64,000 nt of DNA from Streptomyces tuirus (GCF_014701095.1 NZ_AP023439.1:3026001-3090000), one strand, 5' to 3'; shown: positions 34,261 to 45,456, numbered from the stretch's first letter. Notes: generated from the letters alone by a model not told the origin. A program made the numbers and translations.

Positions 34261-35709
34261 GTGAGCGCCAACCGCCCGGCAGCCGTCGTCGTTCTCGCAG
34301 CGGGTGAGGGCACCCGTATGAAGTCGGCCACACCCAAGGTCCTGCACGAGCTCTGCGGTCGCAGTCTCGTGGGGCACGTCCTCGCCTCCGCCGGCGAGCT
34401 GCAGCCCGAGCATCTGGTCGTCGTGGTCGGCCACGCCCGTGAGAAGGTCACCGCCCACCTCGGTGAGATCGCCCCGGACGTCCGCACCGCCGTGCAGGCG
34501 GAGCAGAACGGCACCGGGCACGCCGTGCGGATGGGTCTGGAGGAGCTGGGCGGGGCCGTCGACGGGACGGTCGTCGTCGTGTGCGGCGATACGCCGCTGC
34601 TGACGGGCGCGACCTTGCGGGCCCTGGCGGACACGCACTCCGCCGACGGCAACGCGGTGACCGTGCTGACCGCCGAGGTGCCGGACGCGACGGGGTACGG
34701 GCGGATCGTCCGTGACGACGCGAGCGGTGCGGTCACGGCGATCGTGGAGCACAAGGACGCCACCGATGCCCAGCGGTCGATCCGTGAGATCAACTCGGGT
34801 GTGTTCGCGTTCGACGGGCAGCTGCTGGCGGACGCGCTGAAGAAGGTGCGGACGGACAACAGTCAGGGCGAGGAGTACCTGACGGATGTGCTCGGGATCC
34901 TGCGTGAGGCCGGTCACCGTGTGGGTGCCTCCGTGGCCGCGGACCACCGTGAGATCGCCGGTATCAACAACCGTGTGCAGTTGTCGGAGGCGCGCCGGAT
35001 CCTGAACGACCGGTTGCTGACGGAGGCGATGCTGGCCGGCGTGAGCGTCATCGACCCGGCCACGACGTGGGTCGACGTGACCGTGACCTTCGAGCAGGAC
35101 GCCGTCGTCCACCCGGGCACGCAGCTGCACGGCTCGACGCATCTCGGTGAGGGTGCGGAGGTCGGGCCCAACTGCCGGCTGACCGACACCCGGGTCGGTG
35201 CGGGTGCGCGGGTGGACAACACCGTGGCCACGGGTGCCGAGGTCGGTGCGGAGGCGACGGTGGGTCCGTACGCGTATCTGCGTCCGGGTACGCGGCTGGG
35301 TGCGAAGGGCAAGATCGGGACGTACGTGGAGACGAAGAACGCGTCGATCGGTGAGGGGACGAAGGTGCCTCATCTGTCGTACGTGGGGGACGCGACGATC
35401 GGTGAGCAGACGAACATCGGTGCCGCGAGCGTGTTCGTGAACTACGACGGCCAGGAGAAGCACCACACGACGATCGGTTCGCACTGCCGGACGGGCTCGG
35501 ACAACATGTTTGTGGCACCTGTCACGGTGGGGGACGGTGCGTACACCGCTGCGGGGTCCGTGATCACGAAGGATGTGCCGGCGGGTTCGCTGGCCGTGGC
35601 CCGTGGTCAGCAGCGGAATATCGAGGGTTGGGTGGCTCGGAAGCGTCCGGGGAGCGCGGCTGCGAAGGCGGCTGAGGCGGCTTCCCGGGAGTCGGCCGGC
35701 GAGGGCTGA
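34261..35709 (+). CDS. glmU: Bifunctional GlmU: GlcNAc-1-P uridylyltransferase / GlcN-1-P acetyltransferase
   Basis: Makes UDP-GlcNAc for peptidoglycan in two steps. It has 482 aa. The N-terminal Rossmann-like uridylyltransferase has [30 protein letters not shown] and [10 protein letters not shown]. The C-terminal left-handed beta-helix of hexapeptide repeats (about 260-440) carries the acetyltransferase site ([37 protein letters not shown]). An Ala-rich tail ends the protein. GTG start with GAAGGG upstream. It is followed 134 bp later by prs on the same strand. Confidence 0.97.
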   Translation: MSANRPAAVVVLAAGEGTRMKSATPKVLHELCGRSLVGHVLASAGELQPEHLVVVVGHAREKVTAHLGEIAPDVRTAVQAEQNGTGHAVRMGLEELGGAVDGTVVVVCGDTPLLTGATLRALADTHSADGNAVTVLTAEVPDATGYGRIVRDDASGAVTAIVEHKDATDAQRSIREINSGVFAFDGQLLADALKKVRTDNSQGEEYLTDVLGILREAGHRVGASVAADHREIAGINNRVQLSEARRILNDRLLTEAMLAGVSVIDPATTWVDVTVTFEQDAVVHPGTQLHGSTHLGEGAEVGPNCRLTDTRVGAGARVDNTVATGAEVGAEATVGPYAYLRPGTRLGAKGKIGTYVETKNASIGEGTKVPHLSYVGDATIGEQTNIGAASVFVNYDGQEKHHTTIGSHCRTGSDNMFVAPVTVGDGAYTAAGSVITKDVPAGSLAVARGQQRNIEGWVARKRPGSAAAKAAEAASRESAGEG

Positions 35710-35843
35710 CCGGAAACCGATGCCTGAAACACGGCGTACGGTGATAAGTGCACACCCGCACCCCACCAGCTGAGACGGCCTCCGGCAAGCCGGCTGCGAG
35801 GCTTCTCGACCCCTAGCTGCGACACCTCTGAGGAGACAGTGCT

Positions 35844-36824
35844 GTGACCGGGATCAAGACGACCGGCGAGAAGAAGTTGATGTTCTTCTCCGGCCGCGCC
35901 CACCCCGAGCTTGCCGAGGAGGTCGCCCATCAGCTGGGTGTCGGGGTTGTCCCGACGAAGGCCTTCGACTTCGCGAACGGTGAGATCTATGTGCGCTATC
36001 AGGAGTCGGCGCGTGGCGCCGACTGTTTCCTGATCCAGAGCCACACGGCTCCGATCAACAAGTGGATCATGGAACAGTTGATCATGATCGACGCGCTGAA
36101 GCGTGCGTCGGCCCGCTCCATCACGGTCATCGTGCCGTTCTACGGTTACGCGCGGCAGGACAAGAAGCACCGTGGGCGTGAACCGATCTCGGCGCGTCTG
36201 ATCGCGGACATGATGAAGACCGCGGGTGCGGACCGGATTCTGACCGTGGATCTGCACACGGATCAGATCCAGGGCTTCTTCGACGGTCCGGTGGACCACC
36301 TGTTCGCGCTGCCGCTGCTGGCGGACTACGTGGGCCGGAAGGTGGACCGGGAGAAGCTGACGGTCGTGTCGCCGGACGCCGGCCGGGTGCGGGTGGCGGA
36401 CCGCTGGTGCGACCGGCTGGGTGCGCCGCTGGCGATCGTGCACAAGCGGCGTGACAAGGACGTCGCGAACCAGGTCACCGTCCACGAGGTCGTGGGTGAG
36501 GTGAAGGGTCGCGTGTGTGTCCTGGTGGACGACATGATCGACACGGGTGGGACGATCTGTGCCGCTGCGGACGCGCTGTTCGCGCACGGTGCGGAGGATG
36601 TGATCGTGACGGCGACGCACGGTGTGCTGTCGGGTCCGGCCGCGGATCGGTTGAAGAACTCGCGGGTGAGTGAGTTCGTGTTCACGGACACGCTGCCGAC
36701 GCCGGGTGAGCTGGGCCGGGATCTGGAGAAGATCTCGGTGCTGTCGATCGCTCCGACGATCGCGAGTGCGGTGCGTGAGGTGTTCGAGGACGGTTCGGTG
36801 ACGAGCCTGTTCGACGAGCAGTAG
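35844..36824 (+). CDS. prs: Ribose-phosphate pyrophosphokinase
   Basis: Makes PRPP from ribose-5-phosphate and ATP for nucleotides, His and Trp. It has 326 aa, full length. The flexible catalytic loop includes DKKHRGREPISARL, the ATP/Mg site is TVDLHTDQIQGFFD, and the PRPP-binding signature is VLVDDMIDTGGTICAA. GTG start with GAGGAG 8 nt upstream. The glmU-prs order is conserved in many Gram-positive bacteria. A short hairpin follows the stop. Confidence 0.97.
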   Translation: MTGIKTTGEKKLMFFSGRAHPELAEEVAHQLGVGVVPTKAFDFANGEIYVRYQESARGADCFLIQSHTAPINKWIMEQLIMIDALKRASARSITVIVPFYGYARQDKKHRGREPISARLIADMMKTAGADRILTVDLHTDQIQGFFDGPVDHLFALPLLADYVGRKVDREKLTVVSPDAGRVRVADRWCDRLGAPLAIVHKRRDKDVANQVTVHEVVGEVKGRVCVLVDDMIDTGGTICAAADALFAHGAEDVIVTATHGVLSGPAADRLKNSRVSEFVFTDTLPTPGELGRDLEKISVLSIAPTIASAVREVFEDGSVTSLFDEQ

Positions 36825-36825
36825 G

Positions 36826-36840
36826 AGCCCGCGTCGGGCT
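36826..36840 (+). terminator. Short hairpin after prs
   Basis: AGCCCG-CGT-CGGGCT stem-loop directly after the prs stop, followed 10 nt later by CTTTT. It is a weak terminator candidate. Confidence 0.5.
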
Positions 36841-36853
36841 TGTGTAGATCCTT

Positions 36854-36909
36854 TTGGGTGTGGCCTCCCTATCCGAGTAGACTGCTTCAGTTGCTCGGCG
36901 AGGGAGGCC
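36854..36909 (+). promoter_or_regulatory. Promoter of rplY inside a long dyad
   Basis: TTGGGT (36854-36859) and TAGACT (36878-36883), 18 bp apart, resemble a housekeeping sigma promoter. They overlap a dyad: GGCCTCCCT (36862-36870) pairs with AGGGAGGCC (36901-36909), and the inner CCGAG (36873-36877) pairs with CTCGG (36894-36898), with a symmetric 2-nt gap in each arm. Confidence 0.5.
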
Positions 36910-37009
36910 GTTCCCGTTCTGGGATGCGGTTGTCCGTTATCGACGCGCTCTTCGTAGCAGGCCGTTCGTGGCCGGGTGACCACGTCCGTTCTGATTTCGA
37001 GGAGTGACT

Positions 37010-37606
37010 ATGTCCGAGGTGAAGATCTCCGCCGCGACGCGCACCGAGTTCGGCAAGGGTGCCGCGCGCCGTATCCGTCGTGAGAACAACGTTCCGGGTG
37101 TGCTGTACGGGCACGGTTCGGACCCGCTGCACCTGACCCTGCCGGGTCACGACCTGCTGATGGCGCTGCGTACGCCGAACGTGCTGATCGCGCTGGAGGT
37201 CGACGGCAAGACGAGCGAGCTGGCGATCCCGAAGTCGGTGCAGCGTGACCCGCTGAAGGGCTTCCTGGAGCACGTGGACCTGCTGCTGGTGAAGCGCGGC
37301 GAGAAGGTCACGGTCGAGGTTCCGGTGCACACCGAGGGCGAGCTGGCCCCGGGTGGTTACCTGCTGGAGCACGTGCTGAACGCGCTGCCGGTCGAGGCCG
37401 AGGCGACGCACATCCCGGAGTCCGTGACGGTGTCCGTCGAGGGTCTCGAGGCCGGTGCCTCGATCCTGGCGAAGGACATCACGCTGCCTAAGGGCACGAC
37501 GCTGGCCGTCGAGGAGGACGCTGTCGTCCTTCAGGTTCTGGCCGCGCAGGCCGAGGAGGCCCCTGAGGGCGAGGAGGCCGTCGAGGAAGAGGCCGCCGAG
37601 GCCTGA
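37010..37606 (+). CDS. rplY: 50S ribosomal protein L25 (Ctc/TL5 type)
   Basis: 5S rRNA-binding protein of 198 aa. The N-terminal L25 beta-barrel is MSEVKISAATRTEFGKGAAR ... VPGVLYGHGSDPLHL. The C-terminal TL5 extension (about 95-180, VTVEVPVHTEGELAPGG, LPKGTTLAVEEDAVV) is followed by an acidic tail. This long Ctc form is linked to general stress in Gram-positives. The ATG at 37010 has GAGGAG 5 nt upstream; the GTG two codons earlier would overlap it. Confidence 0.96.
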   Translation: MSEVKISAATRTEFGKGAARRIRRENNVPGVLYGHGSDPLHLTLPGHDLLMALRTPNVLIALEVDGKTSELAIPKSVQRDPLKGFLEHVDLLLVKRGEKVTVEVPVHTEGELAPGGYLLEHVLNALPVEAEATHIPESVTVSVEGLEAGASILAKDITLPKGTTLAVEEDAVVLQVLAAQAEEAPEGEEAVEEEAAEA

Positions 37607-37625
37607 TCCTCTTCGTCGTCGTTTC

Positions 37626-37660
37626 GTCGGCCGCTGTTCCCGTGCGGGGCAGCGGCCGAC
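37626..37660 (+). terminator. Terminator between rplY and pth
   Basis: A perfect 11-bp stem GTCGGCCGCTG/CAGCGGCCGAC (37626-37636 with 37650-37660), 20 bp after the rplY stop. It ends 21 bp before the pth start, so it may attenuate rather than stop transcription into pth. Confidence 0.7.
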
Positions 37661-37681
37661 GCGTATGAAGGAGACATGGAC

Positions 37682-38278
37682 GTGACGACCGATGCGGCCG
37701 CTCCCTGGCTGATCGTGGGGCTGGGCAATCCGGGGCCGGAGTACGCGGGGAACCGGCACAACGTGGGTTTCATGGTGGCGGATCTGCTGGCGGACCGGGT
37801 CGGGGGGAAGTTCAAGCGTGCCGGGCGGGCGCAGGCGCAGGTGGTGGAGGGCCGGATCGGGCCTCCGGGGCCGTTGAACCGGCGGGTGGTGCTGGCGAAG
37901 CCGATGTCGTACATGAATCTGTCGGGTGGGCCGGTGAATGCGCTGCGGGACTTCTACAAGGTGCCGGTGGGGCATGTGGTGGCGGTGCATGACGAGTTGG
38001 ACATCGACTACGGGGTGCTGCGGCTGAAGCTGGGGGGCGGGGACAACGGGCACAACGGGTTGAAGTCGATGACGAAGGCGTTCGGTGCGGAGTATCACCG
38101 GGTGCGGTTCGGGATCGGGCGGCCGCCGGGGCGGATGCAGGTGGCGGATTTCGTGCTGAAGGATTTCTCGGCGGCGGAGCGCAAGGAGCTGGACTACTTC
38201 GTGGACCGGGCGGCGGATGCGGTGGAGGCTCTGGTGATCGAGGGTCTTGAGCGGGCGCAAAGCACGTACAACTCCTGA
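37682..38278 (+). CDS. pth: Peptidyl-tRNA hydrolase
   Basis: Releases peptides from peptidyl-tRNA that drops off ribosomes. It has 198 aa. Signature [20 protein letters not shown] with the catalytic His (about H26), [34 protein letters not shown] with the catalytic Asp, and [12 protein letters not shown]. The GTG at 37682 is chosen over the ATG at 37676 because AAGGAG is 8 nt from the GTG but only 2 nt from the ATG. The rplY-pth pair is conserved. Confidence 0.95.
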   Translation: MTTDAAAPWLIVGLGNPGPEYAGNRHNVGFMVADLLADRVGGKFKRAGRAQAQVVEGRIGPPGPLNRRVVLAKPMSYMNLSGGPVNALRDFYKVPVGHVVAVHDELDIDYGVLRLKLGGGDNGHNGLKSMTKAFGAEYHRVRFGIGRPPGRMQVADFVLKDFSAAERKELDYFVDRAADAVEALVIEGLERAQSTYNS

Positions 38279-38308
38279 CTTGTCACCCGTCGAGGTTGAC
38301 GGGCCGTT

Positions 38309-38339
38309 CAGGCATGGCCAATGATCCCGGCCATGCCTG
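38309..38339 (+). terminator. Hairpin after pth, overlapping the next gene's start
   Basis: CAGGCATGGCC (38309-38319) pairs perfectly with GGCCATGCCTG (38329-38339), 9-nt loop. It is likely the pth terminator, yet it contains both early ATG codons of the next open frame. Confidence 0.65.
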
Positions 38340-38824
38340 CCATTGCCACCTCTTCGTCCCAGGGTTCGGCCGCTGTACTGCGGTTCGGGAGGTTCGCGGC
38401 GATGGGTACGGTCGCGGTGCTGATCTTGATCGCGGGTGTGTGGGCGTCGTGGGGTACGGCGCAGCACGTGATGCTGACGAAGGGCCGGGAGCGGGGCACG
38501 GTCGAGGTGGCGCGGTGCGGGGCGGATGTGTGCTGGGGCCGGTACGCGCCGTTGTCGGAGGGTTCGCAGCCGCGGGCGCGGGTGGTGCTGGAGAAGTCGG
38601 TCGCGGTGGAGCGGGGCCGGACGTACACGGTGGTTTTGAAGTCCGGTCGTGATGACGCGGTGCGTTCGGGTCCGGCGGGTGTGCTGTATGCGTGGATTCC
38701 GCTGGGTGGTGCGTTGTTGCTGGCGTCGGTGGTGGTGGCGGGTGGGCTGCTGCGGACGCGGGCGGCGTGGGTGATGGCGTTGTCGGGGGTGGCGTTGCTG
38801 ACGGCGGCGTTCGTGGCCGTCTGA
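38321..38824 (+). CDS. Small membrane protein of unknown function
   Basis: Up to 167 aa. Hydrophobic spans lie at about 24-45 (MGTVAVLILIAGVWASWG), 122-143 (YAWIPLGGALLLASVVVAGG) and 147-165. An extracytoplasmic loop between the first two holds a cysteine pair (VARCGADVCWGRY). I do not recognise the family. Start uncertain: ATG 38321 and ATG 38333 lie in a strong hairpin, and a start near 38400 (MGTVAV) would remove the lead. It lies between pth and ppc, convergent with ppc. Confidence 0.6.
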   Translation: MIPAMPAIATSSSQGSAAVLRFGRFAAMGTVAVLILIAGVWASWGTAQHVMLTKGRERGTVEVARCGADVCWGRYAPLSEGSQPRARVVLEKSVAVERGRTYTVVLKSGRDDAVRSGPAGVLYAWIPLGGALLLASVVVAGGLLRTRAAWVMALSGVALLTAAFVAV

Positions 38825-38853
38825 GGTTCTGTGTTCTCGAGGTGGGCGTGACG

Positions 38854-38885
38854 GTGCCCCCGGGCCTGTGCGGGCTCGGGGGCAC
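38854..38885. terminator. Hairpin between the membrane-protein gene and ppc
   Basis: GTGCCCCCGGGCC pairs with GGGCTCGGGGGCAC with one bulge, 5-nt loop. It lies between two convergent genes and could serve both. Confidence 0.7.
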
Positions 38886-38903
38886 GGTGGTGTCGGGGGT
38901 GGG

Positions 38904-41636
<2,733 letters not shown>

Positions 41637-41834
41637 AGGTGCGGCTCCTTGCAGTGTTGAAGCTCGTCTGGGAGGGGAACCCGGACGGCGTCTCGCGCGG
41701 CGGGGCGCCGCATACGGGTCCGGACATCCGGGAAGAAATCAGAGCGGACCGCGCTGTCCGACCGACTCCAGGATAGGTGTCGACCGGGACGCGCAGGCTC
41801 GCGGGCTCTTGCCGCCGGGCGACGCACTGCCATA

Positions 41835-41866
41835 CTTACGATGCCGTAGGTTACGGAACCGTAGGG
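41835..41866 (+). promoter_or_regulatory. Double dyad operator ahead of the desaturase-TetR operon
   Basis: Three half-site pairs overlap: CTTACGATGCCGTAGG (41835-41850), CCGTAGGTTACGG (41844-41856, perfect) and TTACGGAACCGTAGGG (41851-41866). TACGG-AA-CCGTA is a perfect palindrome. It lies 66-97 bp before the desaturase ATG and suits two TetR dimers. The likely binder is the TetR protein encoded in the same operon (inference). Confidence 0.7.
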
Positions 41867-41931
41867 AGCACGTCACGGTTCGCGTGCCCCGGCCACTCCT
41901 TCTCCCTCCACATACCCCCCAGGGGACGCGT

Positions 41932-42945
41932 ATGACCAGTAGTTCCGACGTGATCGAGGACGCTCCGAAGGCGCCCGGTCAGGCCACCGATGCCGCTTCC
42001 GCCACGCTGGGCGGCGAGAAGAAGCGGTCCGTCGAGCAGATCGCCCTGCTCCTCTTCATCATCGTCCCGTTCGTCGCGCTGCTGGCGGCCGTGCCGCTGG
42101 CGTGGGGCTGGGGGGTGAGCTGGCTGGACCTCGGTCTGCTGGTCTTCTTCTATTACCTGGGGTGCCACGGCATCACGATCGGCTTCCACCGTCACTTCAC
42201 GCACGGTTCCTTCAAGGCCAAGCGGCCGCTGAAGATCGCTCTGGCGATCGCGGGGTCGATGGCGGTCGAGGGTCCGCTGGTGCGCTGGGTGGCGGATCAC
42301 CGCAAGCATCACAAGTTCTCCGACGCGGAGGGTGACCCGCATTCGCCGTGGCGGTTCGGTGAGACCCTTCCGGCCCTGATGAAGGGCCTGTGGTGGGCGC
42401 ACATCGGATGGATGTTCGACGAGGAGCAGACGTCGCAGGAGAAGTACGCCCCGGACCTGATCAAGGACAGGACGCTGCGCACCATCTCCCGCCAGTTCGT
42501 CCTGTGGACGGTGGTGTCGCTGGCGCTGCCGGCGCTGATCGGCGGTCTGGTCACGATGTCCTGGTGGGGCGCGTTCACCGGGTTCTTCTGGGGTTCGCTC
42601 GTGCGGGTGGCCCTGCTGCACCACGTGACCTGGTCGATCAACTCGATCTGCCACGCGGTCGGCAAGCGCCCCTTCAAGTCGCGTGACCGCTCGGGCAACG
42701 TGTGGTGGCTGGCGGTGCTGTCGTGCGGTGAGTCCTGGCACAACCTGCACCACGCCGACCCGACGTCCGCCCGGCACGGTGTGATGCGCGGGCAGCTGGA
42801 TTCGTCGGCCCGGCTGATCCGCTGGTTCGAGATGGCGGGCTGGGCGTACGACGTGCGGTGGCCGTCACGCTCGCGTATCGATTCGCGCCGTAACACCGGG
42901 GAAGGCGGCTCCCCGCGCGGAAAGGAGCCCGTCGAGGCGGCATGA
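41932..42945 (+). CDS. Membrane acyl-CoA/acyl-lipid desaturase (DesA/stearoyl-CoA desaturase family)
   Basis: Di-iron fatty-acid delta-9-type desaturase of 337 aa. The three histidine boxes are present: HRHFTH (86-91), HRKHH (123-127) and HNLHH near 270. Four membrane helices in two pairs (about 37-75 and 195-220). It introduces a double bond for membrane fluidity and needs an electron donor from elsewhere. The ATG at 41932 has AGGGGA upstream; the longer open frame is promoter DNA. The stop overlaps the TetR ATG by 4 nt, so the two form an operon under the dyad upstream. Confidence 0.93.
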   Translation: MTSSSDVIEDAPKAPGQATDAASATLGGEKKRSVEQIALLLFIIVPFVALLAAVPLAWGWGVSWLDLGLLVFFYYLGCHGITIGFHRHFTHGSFKAKRPLKIALAIAGSMAVEGPLVRWVADHRKHHKFSDAEGDPHSPWRFGETLPALMKGLWWAHIGWMFDEEQTSQEKYAPDLIKDRTLRTISRQFVLWTVVSLALPALIGGLVTMSWWGAFTGFFWGSLVRVALLHHVTWSINSICHAVGKRPFKSRDRSGNVWWLAVLSCGESWHNLHHADPTSARHGVMRGQLDSSARLIRWFEMAGWAYDVRWPSRSRIDSRRNTGEGGSPRGKEPVEAA

Positions 42946-43619
42946 TGGGCGCTGTGGCGACCGACTCGAGCAGCACCCCCAGCAATGACAAGCCGCGGCG
43001 AGCGCGTCGCACCCGGATGACCGGTGCCGAGCGCCGTCAGCAGCTGCTGGAGATCGGTCGCACGCTCTTCGCGGCGAAGGGTTTCGAGGGCACGTCGGTG
43101 GAGGAGATCGCGGCGAAGGCCGGGGTCTCCAAGCCGGTGGTCTACGAGCACTTCGGCGGCAAGGAAGGGCTGTATGCGGTCGTGGTGGACCGTGAGATGC
43201 GCCGCCTGCTGGACATGGTGACCAGTTCCCTCACCGCCGGTCACCCCCGTGAGCTGTGCGAGCAGGCGGCGTTCGCCCTGCTGGACTACATCGAGGAGTA
43301 CACGGACGGTTTCCGCATCCTGGTCCGTGACTCCCCGATCCCCCAGTCGACGGGCTCCTTCGCCTCGCTGATCTCGGACATCGCCACGCAGGTGGAGGAC
43401 ATCCTGGGCCGCGAGTTCAAGAGCCGCGGCTTCGACCCCAAGCTGGCCCCGCTGTACGCGCAGGCGCTGGTGGGCATGGTGGCCCTGACCGGCCAGTGGT
43501 GGCTGGACGTCCGCAGGCCGAAGAAGGCCGAGGTGGCCGCGCATCTGGTGAACCTGGCGTGGCACGGCCTGGACGGGATAGAGGCCAAGCCGCACCTGAT
43601 AGGGCGCCGCAAGGCCTGA
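42942..43619 (+). CDS. TetR-family regulator, probably of the desaturase
   Basis: A protein of 225 aa. The HTH lies at about 30-75: RRQQLLEIGRTLFAAKGFEG, then TSVEEIAAKAGVSKPVVYEHF and GGKEGLYAVVVD, a classical TetR DNA-binding domain. The ligand domain is helical. Coupling to the desaturase gene by a 4-nt overlap (ATGA) and the dyad ahead of that gene suggest autoregulation with a fatty acyl-CoA as ligand (inference). Confidence 0.9.
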   Translation: MMGAVATDSSSTPSNDKPRRARRTRMTGAERRQQLLEIGRTLFAAKGFEGTSVEEIAAKAGVSKPVVYEHFGGKEGLYAVVVDREMRRLLDMVTSSLTAGHPRELCEQAAFALLDYIEEYTDGFRILVRDSPIPQSTGSFASLISDIATQVEDILGREFKSRGFDPKLAPLYAQALVGMVALTGQWWLDVRRPKKAEVAAHLVNLAWHGLDGIEAKPHLIGRRKA

Positions 43620-43630
43620 CCGGGTCCGTC

Positions 43631-43990
43631 TCAGAGGGGTTCGAGGAACTCCAGGCGGTTGCCGACCGGGTCCAGCGCGTAGAACCGCTTGTGCCCGGGC
43701 AGGGCGGAGTCCCAGGCGACGGCCACACCGCCGGACTCCAGCCGGGCGGCGTAGGCGTCGATGCCCGTCACCCGCAGTCCGGGGTGGGCCTTGCGCGCCG
43801 CCCGGAAGCCCTCCTCGATCCCCAGGTGCAGCCGCACCGCCCCGGCCCGGAACCAGCACCCGCCCCGCCGGGCGAGCTCGGGCGGTTTGCGCACCTCGAT
43901 CATGCCGAGGACGCCGACGTAGTACGCCCGCAGCCGCTCCTCGCTGCCGGGCGGGGCGGCGAGCTGGACGTGGTCGAGGGCGGTGATCAT
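43631..43990 (-). CDS. VOC/glyoxalase-fold protein
   Basis: A protein of 119 aa. Two beta-alpha-beta-beta-beta units: ITALDHVQLAAPPGSEERLR, then YYVGVLGMIEVRKP, LHLGIEEGF, and HKRFYALDPVGNRLEFLEP. His and Glu residues at the ends (H7, E116 region) fit metal ligands. Activity unknown. Its ATG overlaps the tam stop by 1 nt (TGATG), so it is the second gene of the tam operon. It converges on the TetR gene with a 10-bp gap. Confidence 0.85.
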   Translation of the reverse strand: MITALDHVQLAAPPGSEERLRAYYVGVLGMIEVRKPPELARRGGCWFRAGAVRLHLGIEEGFRAARKAHPGLRVTGIDAYAARLESGGVAVAWDSALPGHKRFYALDPVGNRLEFLEPL

Positions 43991-44820
43991 CAGCCCTCCT
44001 TCCGGGCGACGGCGAACACCCGGCGGAACGGGAACGGCGTGCCGTGCGGGCCGGCCGGATACGCCTCGCGCAGCGCGGCCCGGTACTCGGCGACGAAGGC
44101 CTCCCGCGCCTCGGGGTCGTCGGCGAGCGCGGTCAGCACGGGCCGCAGGCCGGTCCCCTTCACCCAGTCGAGCACCGGGTCCTCCCCCTGGAGCAGGTGG
44201 ATGTACGTCGTCTCCCACACGTCGGCCGCGCAGCCGAGGGAGGTCAGCCGCTCCAGGTAGGTCTCGGGGGTGTGGACGGCGTCGGCGTGGCGCAGGGTGT
44301 CGTCGAGCCGGCCGCGCCAGCGCGCAGAACCGGCGAGTTCGCGCATGAGCCGGTGGCTGGGGGCGTCGAAGTTGCCCGGCACCTGGAAGGCGAGGGTGCC
44401 GCCGGGTTTCAGTCCTGCCACCCAGTCGGGGAAGCGCTGCGCGTGCCCGGGCACCCACTGGAGTGTGGCGTTGCTGATGATCAGGTCGTGGGGCTGGTCC
44501 GGTGTCCACGTCCGTGCGTCGGCGTGGTGGAAGTCGAGACGCCCGCCGCCCGTGGTCGGGCCTTCGTGGTCGACGTGGGCCTTGTCGAGCATCTCGGGCG
44601 AGTTGTCGTAGCCGGTGATCCGGGCGGTGGGCCAGCGGGCGGCGAGCAGCACGGTGACGTTGCCGGGGCCGCAGCCGAGGTCGGCGATGCGGGGGTGGTC
44701 TGCGGGTGGCTGGGTGGGCAGGTCGGGGACGCGGGCGAGGAGGTCGGTGAAGGGGCGGGCGCGGTGGCCGGCGTGACGGAGGTACTGGGTGGGGTCCCAG
44801 GTGGGGGTGGCTGCGGGCAT
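43990..44820 (-). CDS. tam: Trans-aconitate 2-methyltransferase
   Basis: SAM-dependent enzyme of 276 aa that methylates trans-aconitate, a by-product that inhibits aconitase. SAM motif I is DLGCGPGN (47-54), followed by GYDNSPEMLDKA and the motif around HHADARTWTPDQPHD. The family region SNATLQWVPGH is also present. The ATG at 44820 has AGGAGGAG upstream. The gene is divergent from a MarR-family gene with a palindrome between them. This matches the Streptomyces tam/tamR arrangement, in which TamR represses tam until citrate or aconitate accumulates. Confidence 0.93.
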   Translation of the reverse strand: MPAATPTWDPTQYLRHAGHRARPFTDLLARVPDLPTQPPADHPRIADLGCGPGNVTVLLAARWPTARITGYDNSPEMLDKAHVDHEGPTTGGGRLDFHHADARTWTPDQPHDLIISNATLQWVPGHAQRFPDWVAGLKPGGTLAFQVPGNFDAPSHRLMRELAGSARWRGRLDDTLRHADAVHTPETYLERLTSLGCAADVWETTYIHLLQGEDPVLDWVKGTGLRPVLTALADDPEAREAFVAEYRAALREAYPAGPHGTPFPFRRVFAVARKEG

Positions 44821-44891
44821 GGTTCTCCTCCTGGTGTGCTGTGTGCCCTGGTGGTGACCGTGCGAGACGCACACCCAGCGTGATCCTTCGG

Positions 44892-44926
44892 GTCTCTCGA
44901 TGTCAAGAAAATGGACGTCAAGAGAC
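44892..44926. promoter_or_regulatory. Putative TamR operator between tam and tamR
   Basis: TCTCGATGTCAAGA (44895-44908) is a near-palindrome (TCTyGA..TCrAGA, one mismatched pair). It overlaps a wider dyad of GTCTCTCGATGTC (44892-44904) and GACGTCAAGAGAC (44914-44926), 11 of 13 matching. It lies between the two divergent starts, as expected for a MarR operator. Confidence 0.7.
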
Positions 44927-44958
44927 TCTACGTCGACACAACCACTACACTGATCGTC

Positions 44959-45456
44959 ATGGAGGACGAGGTCGATCGGCTGGTCGCAGCGTGGCGCCGG
45001 GAGCGCCCTGACCTCGACGTGGAACCGCTCGAGGTACTCAGCCGTGTGAGCAGACTGGCCCGGCATCTGGACCGGGCGCGGCGGCTGGCGTTCTCGGAGC
45101 ACAACCTGGAGCCGTGGGAGTTCGACGTGCTGACGGCCCTGCGCCGCGCGGGCACGCCGTACCAGCTCTCGCCCGGTCAGCTCCTCACCCAGACGCTCGT
45201 CACCTCGGGCACGATGACGAACCGCATCGACCGCCTGGCCAAGAAGGGCCTGGTGGAACGGCTCCCCGACCCCAGCGACCGCCGAGGCGTCCTGGTCCGG
45301 CTGACGGACGAGGGGCAGGACCGCGCGGACCAGGCCCTCGCGGGTCTGCTGGACCAGGAGCGCGCGATCCTCGCGGAGCTCTCCCGGGCCCAGCGCGGCG
45401 AACTGGCGGGGCTGCTACGCCAGCTGACCGCCCCGTTCGACAACATCCCCGGCTAG
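44959..45456 (+). CDS. tamR: MarR-family regulator TamR
   Basis: A protein of 165 aa. The winged helix is at about 60-125: ALRRAGTPYQLSPGQLLTQT, then LVTSGTMTNRIDRLAKKGLVER and the wing LPDPSDRRGVLVRLTDEG. The N-terminal helix is charged, as in the ligand-responsive TamR/HucR group. The ATG at 44959 (MEDEVDRLV) is preferred over an ATG 16 codons earlier that would lie in the operator. Its last 42 bp overlap the 3' end of the convergent regulator gene. Confidence 0.9.
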   Translation: MEDEVDRLVAAWRRERPDLDVEPLEVLSRVSRLARHLDRARRLAFSEHNLEPWEFDVLTALRRAGTPYQLSPGQLLTQTLVTSGTMTNRIDRLAKKGLVERLPDPSDRRGVLVRLTDEGQDRADQALAGLLDQERAILAELSRAQRGELAGLLRQLTAPFDNIPG

